This document shows, piece after piece, positions 26,895 through 38,183 of a stretch of DNA of 63,073 nucleotides; position 1 is the stretch's first letter, and every line of letters begins with the position of its first letter. This DNA is from an uncultured Saprospiraceae bacterium (GTDB lineage Bacteria > Bacteroidota > Bacteroidia > Chitinophagales > Saprospiraceae), in assembly GCA_938015595.1 (NCBI GenBank), contig CALLPI010000024.1, positions 1 through 63,073 of the forward strand, read 5' to 3'. A program made the translations under genes and the position numbers. A model generated the notes under the pieces. The model was not told the origin of the DNA. It did no database searches and saw nothing but the letters and a program-made list of their open reading frames with translations.

Positions 26895-27827
26895 CTACTT
26901 GTAGTAGTCGGCAAAAAACTGCGGCAGTAAGCGCAAAGCGGCTAATTCTCTGTACACGGCGCGTGCTTCGCCCGCTGGTAGCCCAAAATATTGTTTGCCG
27001 GCCTCCAGGTTTTTAGACACGCCGGCCTTAGCAGAAATGATAGCCCCGTCGCCGATGCGCAGGTTCTGGGCTACGCCAGCTTGCCCGTACAAGATGACAT
27101 TATCGCCGATAACAGTATTGCCTCCTATGCCCACCTGAGCCGCCAGCAGGCAACGTTGGCCAATGCGCACATCGTGGCCAATATGTACTTGGCAGTCTAA
27201 TTTTGTACCTTCCCCGATGACCGTATCGCTGGAGACGCCTTTGTTAATAGTGCAGCCAGCGCCAATTTCCGCGTTGTCTTCAATGACCACCCGGCCACAA
27301 GCACGCCATTTGACAAAGCCCTCCTGCGCTTTTTTGTAGTAAAATGCATCTGTGCCGATGATGGCCCCGGGCTGAACCAGTACATTGTTGCCGATGACAG
27401 TGTGCTCGCCGATGTAAACATTGGCGCCGATGTGGCAGTTTTGACCAATGCGCACATGCGGCCCAATGACCACTTGAGGTTCAATGTGTGTGCCCTGCCC
27501 GATTTCCGCTGTGGGGTGTATGGCCGTGCTTAGCGGCTGCCAGGGGCGGTAGCGCAAAGCCAGCCGATTATAGGCATCAAAGGGGTCTCGGCATAGTAGC
27601 AGCGCCTTACCAGCAGGGGCTTTCACGCGTTCGTTGAGCAGCACGACACTGGCCTCCGAGCGCAGAGATTTATCAAAGTACTTAGCTGCGTCCACAAACG
27701 TGACATCGCCAGGCATTACATGGTGTATTTCGTTCATGCCAGTAGCTACAAGGGTAGTATCGCCTATGATTTCGGCCTGGAGCCAATCGGCCAGTTCAGT
27801 CACAGGCACAGGATGTGGAAATTTCAT
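26895..27827 (-). CDS. lpxD: UDP-3-O-acylglucosamine N-acyltransferase homologue (LpxD-like)
   Basis: A left-handed beta-helix acyltransferase of lipid A synthesis, 310 residues, cytoplasmic. The N-terminal uridine-binding domain (about 1-95) has GDVTFVDAAKYFDKSL. It is followed by hexapeptide repeats from about 100 to 285 (for example IGQGTHIEPQVVIGPHVRIG) and a short helical C-terminus. The segment IGTDAFYYKK is characteristic of the extra LpxD-like copy in Bacteroidota, which may act alongside a canonical LpxD elsewhere. The usual IGxDGFGF is altered to IGTDAFYY. It is divergent from gyrB. The acyl chain and exact role remain open. Confidence 0.85.
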   Translation of the reverse strand: MKFPHPVPVTELADWLQAEIIGDTTLVATGMNEIHHVMPGDVTFVDAAKYFDKSLRSEASVVLLNERVKAPAGKALLLCRDPFDAYNRLALRYRPWQPLSTAIHPTAEIGQGTHIEPQVVIGPHVRIGQNCHIGANVYIGEHTVIGNNVLVQPGAIIGTDAFYYKKAQEGFVKWRACGRVVIEDNAEIGAGCTINKGVSSDTVIGEGTKLDCQVHIGHDVRIGQRCLLAAQVGIGGNTVIGDNVILYGQAGVAQNLRIGDGAIISAKAGVSKNLEAGKQYFGLPAGEARAVYRELAALRLLPQFFADYYK

Positions 27828-27882
27828 GTCGGTCTGTTTTGCTGGTGCAAAGGTATCAACCCCTGCTCTAAACTTGCGTTAA

Positions 27883-29925
<2,043 letters not shown>

Positions 29926-30093
29926 GCCACTGCGGAAATGCGCCCTCGCCTCTGGTTGTAAGCAAGCATGCTTCGGTGTCTCAACGGCTGCTTCCCAGCG
30001 CCTTAGCTGCGCTCTCTTGCACGCGCCAGCATTGACCCTGCTGTACTTAGGCAGACAAAAAAACAGCCATGCGGTTTTGTGTTTTAGCCAGAG

Positions 30094-30441
30094 CTACTGG
30101 CCTTCCTGCTCCAGCGCATCCCAGTATTCCACCGCCCTGCGGGTGTGAGGTATGCAAATAGAGCCTCCTACGAGGTTGGCAATGGCAAATACCTCGAAAA
30201 TCTGCTCGCGCGTAGCGCCCAGCTCATAGCAAGTGCCCAGGTGGTAGCGGATGCAATCGTCGCAGCGCAACACCATGGAGGCCACCAGGCCAAGCAATTC
30301 CTTGGTCTTAGCATCCAGGGCGCCATCCTGGTAGGCGTTACCGTCCAGGTTAAAGAAGCGTTTGAGCACCTTATTGTCTTGGGCCAGGATTTTTTCGTTC
30401 ATCCGGGCGCGATAGTCGTTAAAATCTTTTACGATAGACAT
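30094..30441 (-). CDS. Carboxymuconolactone decarboxylase/AhpD-like protein
   Basis: A small all-helical protein of 115 residues with MVLRCDDCIRYHLGTCYELGATREQ. The CxxC followed by H is the AhpD-like thiol active site (Cys-x-x-Cys-x-x-x-His). AhpD-like proteins act as disulfide reductases in peroxide defence; many relatives are uncharacterised. Start ATG 30441 is chosen because the upstream part of the frame is not conserved and runs into low-complexity sequence. It is monocistronic; gyrB ends 168 nt away on the other strand. Confidence 0.9.
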   Translation of the reverse strand: MSIVKDFNDYRARMNEKILAQDNKVLKRFFNLDGNAYQDGALDAKTKELLGLVASMVLRCDDCIRYHLGTCYELGATREQIFEVFAIANLVGGSICIPHTRRAVEYWDALEQEGQ

Positions 30442-30552
30442 CGAATGACGGCTTTGCAGTGGTTTTACAGCTGGTAAAAGTATAAAAAAGGTAGAAACCT
30501 GGCCATGCTGAAGCAAATAGTAGTTTGGCAACAGTATCCCATGCTTTGACTC

Positions 30553-30568
30553 CAGGGCAATTGCCCTG
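30553..30568. repeat. 16-bp perfect palindrome between the AhpD-like gene and ccmE
   Basis: CAGGGCAATTGCCCTG is a perfect 16-bp palindrome in the divergent region. It may be an operator for the AhpD-like gene (112 bp from its start codon) or for ccmE (126 bp). No protein is assigned to it. Confidence 0.45.
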
Positions 30569-30693
30569 AAGGGATGAGCTCCTATTGCTGAACATTTTGC
30601 TAACCTCTGACTTTATATGGAGGCTCAAGAATTCACTCGCATCTGCGCGCTTTTCGTTATCTTTACAATTGCTTTTTAAAAACCTTTGAAGCC

Positions 30694-31095
30694 ATGAAGA
30701 GAATATATATCATAGCCGTGGTAATGGTGGCCGTGGCCATTGCCATACTGGTCAATGCGGCAAAAGACACCAGTACTTACGCCACCTTTTCTGATGCCGC
30801 TCGCAGCGGCGACAAGGTGAAAATTGCCGGCCAACTAGCCAAAGACAAAGAAATGTACTACGACCCAGAGAAAAACCCCAACTACTTCACCTTTTACCTG
30901 ACCGATACCAAGGGCGAGCAGCGCAAGGTGGTGCTACTGCGCGAAAAACCCCAGGACTTTGAGATGTCAGAACAAATTGTACTTACGGGTCGTATGAAGG
31001 GCGAAGAGTTTATTGCCACTGAAATGCTGATGAAATGCCCTTCGAAGTACAAAAATGAAGAGATTTACATTAAATCAGAGAAAGGAGACATTTGA
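30694..31095 (+). CDS. ccmE: Cytochrome c maturation protein CcmE, cysteine type
   Basis: Periplasmic heme chaperone that binds heme covalently and passes it to CcmF. 133 residues: one N-terminal membrane helix (about 4-22), then an OB-fold domain (about 30-112: VKIAGQLAKDKEMYYD, YFTFYLTDTKGEQRKVVLL). The heme-binding motif reads CPSKY, Cys115 to Tyr119, where E. coli has HDENY; so this belongs to the CxxxY type known from Desulfovibrio and archaea. It overlaps the next gene by 4 nt (ATGA), so ccmE-ccmF are coupled. Other ccm genes are not in the window. Confidence 0.9.
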   Translation: MKRIYIIAVVMVAVAIAILVNAAKDTSTYATFSDAARSGDKVKIAGQLAKDKEMYYDPEKNPNYFTFYLTDTKGEQRKVVLLREKPQDFEMSEQIVLTGRMKGEEFIATEMLMKCPSKYKNEEIYIKSEKGDI

Positions 31096-33959
31096 TGGAT
31101 AATATCCAGTACCTCAATGAAAACCTCTGGCCGGGACGCATTGGCCACGCAGGTATTTTGCTGGCTTTTGTGGCGGCGCTGTTGGGTGCGTTCTCTTACT
31201 ACTTTGCCGTGCAGCGCGCCTCCCAAGAAGAAGAAGCCCGCCACTGGCTGCGCATGGGGCGCGGTGCATTTCTAGCACACGCGCTAGGCGTGCTTGCTGT
31301 CATAGGAGCTATCTTTTACGCTATGATTGCCCAGCGCTACGAGTACCAATACGTGTGGGCGCACGTGTCGGACGATCTGCCGCTCAGATACATCTTCTCA
31401 GCCTTTTGGGAGGGGCAGGAGGGCAGTTTCCTGCTGTGGATGTTCTGGCATGTGGTGCTGGGTGGCCTGCTGATGGCTTCAGCCAAAAAGTGGGAAGCAC
31501 CAGTGCTGGCAGTATTACTGGCAGTAGAATTTTGTATTGCCTCCATGACCTTGGGCGTATATGTGGGTAATTTGCGCATAGGCAGCAACCCCACTTTGCT
31601 GCTGCGCGATGTGATGGATGCGCCTATCTTTGCCAATGCCGACTACCTGCAGCTTATCAAAGGCAACGGCCTCAATCCTCTGCTGCAAAACTATTGGATG
31701 ACCATACACCCTCCTACCCTATTCCTGGGTTTTGCCTCCACCGTTATACCTTTTGCATTTGCCGTGGCAGGCTTGTGGACGCGCGACTACGCCGGCTGGA
31801 TACGTCCGGCGTTACCCTGGGCCTTATTTAGCGGTATGATTCTGGGCACAGGCATCCTCATGGGCGGCGCCTGGGCTTACGAGGCGCTGAGTTTTGGTGG
31901 CTACTGGGCTTGGGACCCCGTGGAGAACATGTCGCTTGTACCTTGGCTCACCCTGGTGGCGGGCATACATACGCACCTGGTAGCCAAAAACACCGGGCAC
32001 TCGCTGCGCAGCACTTTTATATTTTATATGCTCACGTTTGTGCTTATCCTGTACAGCACTTTTATGACGCGCAGTGGCGTGCTGGGCGATACCTCTGCCC
32101 ACGCCTTTACAGAAATGGGGCTGGGCTGGCAACTCACGGCCTTTGTGCTGATGTTCCTGGTCCTGCCGGCCATTCTGTTGGCGGGTCGCTACCGGTACAT
32201 TCCTGCGCCTGCCAAGGAAGAAGCGCTGGCTTCCAAGGAGTTCTGGATGTTCATCGGCAGCTTGGTATTGTTGTTCTCGGCTGTACTCATTACTAGCTCC
32301 ACCTCGCTGCCGGTCATCAATAAGATCCTCCAGTTTTTTAATCCAGCCTACGTGGGGCGCGTCATTACGGAGCCAATTTCGCATTACAACAAGTATCAGC
32401 TCTGGATTGGCGTATTCATCGGGCTATTCTCCGGAGGGGCGCAGTGGCTGCGCTGGCGCGAGGGCAACTGGGCAGCCAACCGGCGCAAATACGTGCTGCA
32501 CACCGGCCTGGCTGTGGTAGCGGCTGCAGCCCTGAGCTGGCTGACAACCCTTTGGATCAACGCCTATGCCTGGCAATACTGGCTACTGTTGTTTTCAGGG
32601 TGGTTTACGCTGATTGTCAACTTAGATTACATCATTGGATTCTTGCGGGGCAACCTCAAACTCGGAGGCTCTACCATGGCCCATATTGGCTTTGGCATGA
32701 TGCTCATTGGCATATTGGCCTCGGGGCTCAACAAGCGCTTCATCTCTGTGAATACCTTTGTAATGGACGGTCTCATCGAGGGGGCTGATTCCGAGCGTAT
32801 TAAAAATAACGTGCTCTTGTTCAAAGGCGTTACCCTGCCTATGGCGGGGTACGAAGTCACGTACGTGAGCGATACTATCGAAAACCTGACGCGCACCTAC
32901 ACCGTCAACTATAAGCGCAGAGATGCCACTGGCAAAGTGGTGGAAGACTTCAACCTGCACCCCAACATCATCTACAACAAAGACTTCACCAAGATTGCCG
33001 CCTCCAATCCCGACACCCGGCAATACCTGCACAAAGACATCTTTACGCATATCTCCTCCTTACCACAGGTGGAGATGGATGTCGAATTTCGTAAACAGCG
33101 CGAAGACAGCCTCCGATACAAGGCCGTACGCTTGCCTATGGGCCAAACTGTGACCCTCCTGGATACCGTGCCCATTCGCAACCGAGATACCTTTGTAGTG
33201 AGAACCTACTCGCTGACCCTGGATGAGATCACGCGCAACCCCACTCACCCTGACTACAAACCCCAACAGGGCGACTTAGCGCTAGGCGCTGCTATCCATG
33301 TGAAACGCGACGATGACGACAGTACTTTCACAGCCCGGCCGGTGGTCATCTCGCGAGGGCAATTGGTGTACTACTTCCCTGAGCAGATCAACGAACTGAG
33401 CACCCGTGTGCGTCTGCATCCCGATATATTCGATGAAGTGTTCACCCCTGAAGAAGAACTAACCTACCGAGACTTTACCTTCAAAATCGGGCAGACCATT
33501 TCCTTCGAGGGATTGCAGGTGCGTTTTGACGGCTTCAATCCTAAGGCTGAGCATCCCAGCCTGCAAAAGAAAGAAGGTGATCTGGTAGTAAGCGCCCGTA
33601 TGCACATTACCTCACCCAACGGGCAAAGCTACCAGGCTGAGCCAGTCTTTTTCATACGCGATAATACCCCCTATAATCTCAAAACGGAAGTGGAAGACCT
33701 GGGGCTGCACCTGCGCTTTGTATCTATAGACCCCGAAACCGAAACCGCTCAACTGCGCTTGGCGCGCAAGGAGCGCCGCGTCACCGGAGCACCGGTAGAG
33801 GTGGCCACGCAGTCGCTCCGGTCAGACTACATTGTGCTGGAAGCCATTGAGTTTCCGGGGATCAACCTGTTTTGGCTGGGCTCTACACTCATGATGCTGG
33901 GACTCGGCTTGAGCATGGCGCACCGCATAGGCCAAGTGAGCAAACATCAGGAAGCGTGA
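31092..33959 (+). CDS. ccmF: Cytochrome c-type biogenesis protein CcmF (heme lyase)
   Basis: Transfers heme from CcmE to apocytochromes at the periplasmic face. 955 residues, much larger than E. coli CcmF (about 650). The first half holds the polytopic CcmF/CcsA core with the WWD-like block GGYWAWDPVENMSLVPWL and conserved histidines (TIHPPTLFLGF). Roughly 540-920 is a large soluble domain with GLNKRFISVN-type beta segments, ending in a final C-terminal membrane helix (LFWLGSTLMMLGLGLSMA). The enlarged soluble portion is common in Bacteroidota. The start overlaps ccmE by 4 nt, and the stop overlaps the next gene (GTGA). ATG 31092 and 31095 are both possible. Confidence 0.93.
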   Translation: MMDNIQYLNENLWPGRIGHAGILLAFVAALLGAFSYYFAVQRASQEEEARHWLRMGRGAFLAHALGVLAVIGAIFYAMIAQRYEYQYVWAHVSDDLPLRYIFSAFWEGQEGSFLLWMFWHVVLGGLLMASAKKWEAPVLAVLLAVEFCIASMTLGVYVGNLRIGSNPTLLLRDVMDAPIFANADYLQLIKGNGLNPLLQNYWMTIHPPTLFLGFASTVIPFAFAVAGLWTRDYAGWIRPALPWALFSGMILGTGILMGGAWAYEALSFGGYWAWDPVENMSLVPWLTLVAGIHTHLVAKNTGHSLRSTFIFYMLTFVLILYSTFMTRSGVLGDTSAHAFTEMGLGWQLTAFVLMFLVLPAILLAGRYRYIPAPAKEEALASKEFWMFIGSLVLLFSAVLITSSTSLPVINKILQFFNPAYVGRVITEPISHYNKYQLWIGVFIGLFSGGAQWLRWREGNWAANRRKYVLHTGLAVVAAAALSWLTTLWINAYAWQYWLLLFSGWFTLIVNLDYIIGFLRGNLKLGGSTMAHIGFGMMLIGILASGLNKRFISVNTFVMDGLIEGADSERIKNNVLLFKGVTLPMAGYEVTYVSDTIENLTRTYTVNYKRRDATGKVVEDFNLHPNIIYNKDFTKIAASNPDTRQYLHKDIFTHISSLPQVEMDVEFRKQREDSLRYKAVRLPMGQTVTLLDTVPIRNRDTFVVRTYSLTLDEITRNPTHPDYKPQQGDLALGAAIHVKRDDDDSTFTARPVVISRGQLVYYFPEQINELSTRVRLHPDIFDEVFTPEEELTYRDFTFKIGQTISFEGLQVRFDGFNPKAEHPSLQKKEGDLVVSARMHITSPNGQSYQAEPVFFIRDNTPYNLKTEVEDLGLHLRFVSIDPETETAQLRLARKERRVTGAPVEVATQSLRSDYIVLEAIEFPGINLFWLGSTLMMLGLGLSMAHRIGQVSKHQEA

Positions 33960-34792
33960 AAGAAGCGCCTGGCATTGTACTCATTGGCGCGGGGCGGGTG
34001 GGTAGCCACTTAGCGCGCCGCTTGGTCGCATGCGGCTTGAGGCCAGTGCAAATATTTAATCGAACCCTGGAGCGGGCCCTGATTCTGGGGCAAGCACTGC
34101 AAGTACCGTTGGCTGCCACATGGGAACAACTCCTACCCGATGCCAACTTATACCTGATAGCTGTACGCGACGACGCCATACCCCAGGTAGCGGCGCAGTT
34201 AGCAGCTGTGGTTCAAGGCCGCAGTCCGCTGGTGGTGCACACTTCCGGTGCTACGCCCATGCAAGTATTGCAGCCTTTTTTTGCGCGTTGCGGGGTATTT
34301 TATCCGGTGCAGACTTTCAGCGCGGAGCGACAGCCTGATTTTACCCGGATCCCCATTTGCATTTTTGCGCAACATGCCAATGATGTAGCCTTGCTGCGCC
34401 ACCTGGCATTGCGCGTATCGGGCATGACGTACGAAGCCGACGATGAGCAGCGCCTCGGGCTGCACGTGGCAGCGGTGTTTGTCAATAATTTTGTGAACTA
34501 CCTCTACAGCATTGGGCAGAGCCTGATGCAAGAAGCAGGATTGCCTTTTGAGTTGCTGTGGCCACTTATAGTAGAAACTGCCGAAAAAATCCAAGCAGGC
34601 ATCCCCCCGTCAGAAGCACAAACCGGCCCTGCCTATCGCGGCGATGCTGCTACAGTGCAGCGACATCTGCAATATTTACAGCAGCACGCGGCCTACCGCA
34701 AAATATATAGAATGTTGAGTATCAACATAAATCCTGTACTGGAGCAGCAGTGGCCGCTTACCGAAGGAGGGCTGTCGCCACAAGACGAATGA
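33956..34792 (+). CDS. Rossmann-like and DUF2520 domain-containing protein
   Basis: A putative NAD(P)-dependent dehydrogenase, 278 residues. The GTG start at 33956 overlaps the TGA of ccmF and is followed at once by KEAPGIVLIGAGRVGSHLARRL, the dinucleotide-binding GxGxxG motif. The N-terminal Rossmann domain (about 1-130) resembles ProC/PanE. The C-terminal DUF2520 domain contains GLHVAAVFVNNFVNYLYSI and the GPAYRGD motif. The substrate is unknown. It is translationally coupled to ccmF, but no functional link to cytochrome maturation is known. Confidence 0.9.
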   Translation: MKEAPGIVLIGAGRVGSHLARRLVACGLRPVQIFNRTLERALILGQALQVPLAATWEQLLPDANLYLIAVRDDAIPQVAAQLAAVVQGRSPLVVHTSGATPMQVLQPFFARCGVFYPVQTFSAERQPDFTRIPICIFAQHANDVALLRHLALRVSGMTYEADDEQRLGLHVAAVFVNNFVNYLYSIGQSLMQEAGLPFELLWPLIVETAEKIQAGIPPSEAQTGPAYRGDAATVQRHLQYLQQHAAYRKIYRMLSININPVLEQQWPLTEGGLSPQDE

Positions 34793-34814
34793 AATTACCT
34801 ATTGGCACAGTGCG

Positions 34815-34844
34815 TTGGATACTGGTAAAAAAAGCGTATCTTTG
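34815..34844 (+). promoter_or_regulatory. Bacteroidota-type promoter of the DUF4271-hemD operon
   Basis: TTGG at 34815-34818 and TATCTTTG at 34837-34844, separated by 18 nt, fit the -33/-7 pattern. The distance to the TTG start codon at 34871 is 26 nt. Confidence 0.6.
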
Positions 34845-34870
34845 CCGCCAGTTTTAAAAGCTCCTGCCGT

Positions 34871-35761
34871 TTGAGACCACTTGTTTGGGCTTTTCTGATG
34901 ATTGGGGGCGTACTGACCGCAGGAGGACAGGGCGCTCCAAATCCCTTCGACCTCGTGCCAAGGCTGGCGCCCATAACCGACAACGGACAGCATACTGCTC
35001 CGACTTGGCAATCTGGCAACCCCTTTGATGTAGCCCATGCAGTGGGTGCGGCGCCGGTAGCAGTGCTACGCGCAAAGAAAGCCAGGCCGGAACGGCCGGC
35101 GCTCTCTGAGCGCGAAAAATACAGTACGTTCATCTTTGCTATTACGATGGGGAGTCTGTTTTTGGTTACTATTCTCATCACCATATTTCGTTCGGTATAT
35201 CAACGAGCATGGCATGGCTGGCTCAATGAAAACATGCTCAACCAGATTTACCGCGAAAGTCAGACCGCGGGGGTGTTGCCTTATTACATACTATATGTAT
35301 TTTCTATTGTATGTACTGGTACGTTCATCTTCCTGGCTACGCGCCTGCTTGGGATCAATCTGGAGCAAACACTCTGGCTAGGTTGGAGCGCCTGTGTAGC
35401 CAGCGTGTTGGCGCTGCTCCTGGCCAAGCACGGGGTGCTCTCTTATCTGGGTGCGGTATTTGGCGTGGAGAAAGAAGCTGGCACATACAGCTTCACCATA
35501 ATGATATTTGGCATCTTACTGGGGATAATTTTATTGGTGGCCAATGTATTCCTGGCTTATGGCCCTGAAGCCTATCGGAAAGGGGCGCTGTTTACAGCAT
35601 TTGGAATTATCGGCCTTGTGTATGTTTTTCGTTCGTTGCGAGGCCTCTTTATTGCCAATAATTTTATAGCCTCTCATCCGTTCCACTTTTTTTTGTATCT
35701 TTGTACCGTCGAAATCGCTCCTGTATTCGTATTGATCAAACTGATTCGGTATCAGATATGA
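34871..35761 (+). CDS. DUF4271 domain membrane protein
   Basis: A polytopic membrane protein of 296 residues. A TTG start at 34871 gives a signal-like hydrophobic segment (LVWAFLMIGGVLTAGGQ); ATG 34898 is the alternative. The mature N-terminal part is soluble to about residue 85, and six or so helices follow. The C-terminal IASHPFHFFLYLCTVEIAPVFVLIKLI is typical of DUF4271. The family is restricted largely to Bacteroidota and is regularly found right before uroporphyrinogen-III synthase (hemD), as here, suggesting a role in heme or envelope biology; the function is unknown. The gap to hemD is 42 nt. Confidence 0.9.
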   Translation: MRPLVWAFLMIGGVLTAGGQGAPNPFDLVPRLAPITDNGQHTAPTWQSGNPFDVAHAVGAAPVAVLRAKKARPERPALSEREKYSTFIFAITMGSLFLVTILITIFRSVYQRAWHGWLNENMLNQIYRESQTAGVLPYYILYVFSIVCTGTFIFLATRLLGINLEQTLWLGWSACVASVLALLLAKHGVLSYLGAVFGVEKEAGTYSFTIMIFGILLGIILLVANVFLAYGPEAYRKGALFTAFGIIGLVYVFRSLRGLFIANNFIASHPFHFFLYLCTVEIAPVFVLIKLIRYQI

Positions 35762-35803
35762 ACATGCGTTCGCAGGGGATTAAACCAGCAAAACCATAAC
35801 TGA

Positions 35804-36583
35804 ATGTCTGCAAACACAAAAGCCAAAGAAGAGACCTACAAAAAGGTGAAAACCATCTTGGTCTCACAACCCAAGCCTGAACGTTCGCCGTACTATGAGC
35901 TGGAAAAAAAATACGACCTCCAGATAGATTGGCGCCCTTTCATTCACGTGGAGCCGGTCTCAGCCAAGGAGTTCCGCAAGTTTCGCATCCGCCCCGACGA
36001 GTACACGGTCATCATCTTCACGAGCAAGTATGCGGTGGATCACTTCTTCCGCCTGTGCGATGAAATGCGCATCAAGATGTCGCAGGAGACCAAATACTTC
36101 TGCGTGACCGAGGCAATCGCCAATTATCTGCAAAAATTCATCGTTTATCGCAAGCGCAAGGTCTTTGCAGGGGCTAAGTCCATTGAAGATCTCACCTCAG
36201 CACTCAAGAAGCATCGCAACGAAAAATTTTTGCTGCCCTGCAACAATCTTGGTAGCCAGGAAGTAACTTCCTATCTTAAGACGCTAGGTATTCCGTACCA
36301 GGATGCACTCATGTATCGCACAGTAAGCAGCGACTTGTCCGATCTCTCGGATGTCACCTACGATATGTTGGTGTTTTTCAGCCCGCAAGGCATTGAATCG
36401 CTTTTCGATAATTTTCCGAACTTCAAGCAAAATGAAACGCGCATTGCCGTGTTTGGCAACAGTACCCTCAAGGCCCTGGAAGAAAAGGGCCTGACGCCTA
36501 ACATTAAAGCGCCCACACCGGAAGCGCCGTCTATGACCATGGCGTTGGAGTTATACTTACAGAAGTCTAATCCATTAACCTAA
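35804..36583 (+). CDS. hemD: Uroporphyrinogen-III synthase (HemD)
   Basis: Cyclises hydroxymethylbilane with inversion of ring D to uroporphyrinogen III, in tetrapyrrole synthesis. 259 residues. The HemD fold is recognised from [10 protein letters not shown], the [14 protein letters not shown] strand-helix, [32 protein letters not shown] and the [11 protein letters not shown] segment with SxxGI. HemD is poorly conserved; the neighbourhood with DUF4271 supports the call. It ends 11 nt before accA. Confidence 0.88.
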   Translation: MSANTKAKEETYKKVKTILVSQPKPERSPYYELEKKYDLQIDWRPFIHVEPVSAKEFRKFRIRPDEYTVIIFTSKYAVDHFFRLCDEMRIKMSQETKYFCVTEAIANYLQKFIVYRKRKVFAGAKSIEDLTSALKKHRNEKFLLPCNNLGSQEVTSYLKTLGIPYQDALMYRTVSSDLSDLSDVTYDMLVFFSPQGIESLFDNFPNFKQNETRIAVFGNSTLKALEEKGLTPNIKAPTPEAPSMTMALELYLQKSNPLT

Positions 36584-36594
36584 GCAAGTGCGCT

Positions 36595-37581
36595 ATGGTG
36601 TTTCTGGATTTTGAGAAGCCACTGGAGATGCTCCATGACCAGCTCGAAAGGCTCAGGCAAGTGGGCGAGGAAGGCGATTTGGATATGACCGAGCAAATCA
36701 AGGAGCTGGAAAATCGCATTCGGAGCAAGCGCAAAGAAATCTATGCCAACCTCAATGGCTGGCAAAAGGTGCAACTCTCACGGCATCCAGAGCGCCCCTA
36801 CACCCTGTTTTACATCAATCAGATGTGCAAAAAGTTTGTGGAATTGCATGGTGATCGCTGCATCAAAGACGACAAGGCCATCGTGGGCGGGCTAGCTTCG
36901 TTAGATGGGCAAACTGTCGTTATTCTTGGCCACCAAAAAGGCGTGAACACCAAGATGCGCCAGTATCGCAACTTTGGCATGGCCAATCCTGAGGGCTACC
37001 GAAAAGCACTCCGGTTGATGAAGTTAGCCGAGCGCTTTGGCTTTCCGGTCATCACCTTAATTGATACGCCCGGGGCTTATCCTGGCGTGGAGGCAGAAGA
37101 GCGTGGCCAAGCCGAAGCCATTGCGCGCAACCTATTTGAAATGGCGCAATTGCGCGTACCCATCGTCAGTGTCATTATTGGCGAGGGGGCTTCAGGCGGT
37201 GCCATTGGTATCGGGCTGGGCGACCGGGTCTATATGCTCGAATATACCTGGTACTCCGTGATTTCTCCTGAATCATGCTCCTCCATTCTCTGGCACAGTT
37301 GGGACTACAAGGAGCAAGCTGCTGAGGCACTTAGGCTCACCTCCGACCATATGCAGCACTTTGGGCTAATTGACGGTGTCATCAAGGAACCCATAGGTGG
37401 CGCGCATACTGCGCCTGAAGAAATGGCCAGGTTATTGAAGCGGCAAATAAAAAAGGCTCTGGCCGAACTGGCCGATATGACGCCTGAAGCCCGCATTGAA
37501 GCCCGCATCCGAAAATACGAGCAGATGGGGACCTACGAGGTGGTCGAACCCGAAGAACCAAAGACTAGAAAAAGACGCTGA
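36595..37581 (+). CDS. accA: Acetyl-CoA carboxylase carboxyltransferase subunit alpha
   Basis: Alpha subunit of the carboxyltransferase that makes malonyl-CoA for fatty acid synthesis. 328 residues, usual length. The N-terminal helical part ([17 protein letters not shown]) is followed by the crotonase-like domain with [40 protein letters not shown] and [22 protein letters not shown], all signature regions. The C-terminus is rich in Arg/Lys. It is 11 nt after hemD and probably in the same operon. Confidence 0.96.
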   Translation: MVFLDFEKPLEMLHDQLERLRQVGEEGDLDMTEQIKELENRIRSKRKEIYANLNGWQKVQLSRHPERPYTLFYINQMCKKFVELHGDRCIKDDKAIVGGLASLDGQTVVILGHQKGVNTKMRQYRNFGMANPEGYRKALRLMKLAERFGFPVITLIDTPGAYPGVEAEERGQAEAIARNLFEMAQLRVPIVSVIIGEGASGGAIGIGLGDRVYMLEYTWYSVISPESCSSILWHSWDYKEQAAEALRLTSDHMQHFGLIDGVIKEPIGGAHTAPEEMARLLKRQIKKALAELADMTPEARIEARIRKYEQMGTYEVVEPEEPKTRKRR

Positions 37582-37631
37582 GCACAGCGCCAATGCCTGT
37601 CATTCGTCTGTTTTAGTACTGCATCATTCTC

Positions 37632-38183
37632 ATGAGATTACTACAACACACTCGCCAATTTTTCCAACGTCGGGCTATGCGGCGGCTTCTGCAGCAACAA
37701 TTTCCTCGCCAGGAGAAGTTGCGCTACAGCGACATGCGCACGGTGGGCATTCTCTTCGATGCCTCTGAACTGCAGCGCCGCGAACAAGCACTTCGCTTTG
37801 CTGACAAATTGCGGCAGCAAGGTAAAAAAGTAAGCCTGCTGGGCTTTTTCGACCACGAGGTAGAGCGTGGGGAGTTTACCTTCCCCATCTTCACGCAAAA
37901 GGACTTTGACTGGGGGATGCGCCCCCTTGGCGATGCGCTCTGCCGGTTTTTAGACACACCGCTGGATTTACTCATCCATGCTGACACCCATAGCCAAAAC
38001 CTGTATGCCTTGGGCGCACTGGCGGCCAGCAAAGCTAAGTTGCGTGCTGGGCCTTACGCTGGCCTGACCGAATGCTATGAACTTATGGTCGATAACTCCG
38101 GCAATGCAGACTTGCCTTATCTACTGAGCCAAATTGAGTTTTTGCTTGAAAAAACCAATGTGAAACATTATGAAGCGGCTTAA
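37632..38183 (+). CDS. DUF6913 family protein
   Basis: A protein of 183 residues, cytoplasmic, function unknown. Recognised by the order of MRTVGILFDAS, KKVSLLGFFDHE, the FTQKDFDWGMRP stretch, LDLLIHADTHSQ and AKLRAGPYAG, which match the family of small Bacteroidota proteins regularly encoded next to dapA. The stop overlaps the start of dapA by 14 nt, which strongly implies cotranslation. The consistent pairing with dapA suggests a link to lysine or cell-wall precursor metabolism (inference). Confidence 0.8.
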   Translation: MRLLQHTRQFFQRRAMRRLLQQQFPRQEKLRYSDMRTVGILFDASELQRREQALRFADKLRQQGKKVSLLGFFDHEVERGEFTFPIFTQKDFDWGMRPLGDALCRFLDTPLDLLIHADTHSQNLYALGALAASKAKLRAGPYAGLTECYELMVDNSGNADLPYLLSQIEFLLEKTNVKHYEAA

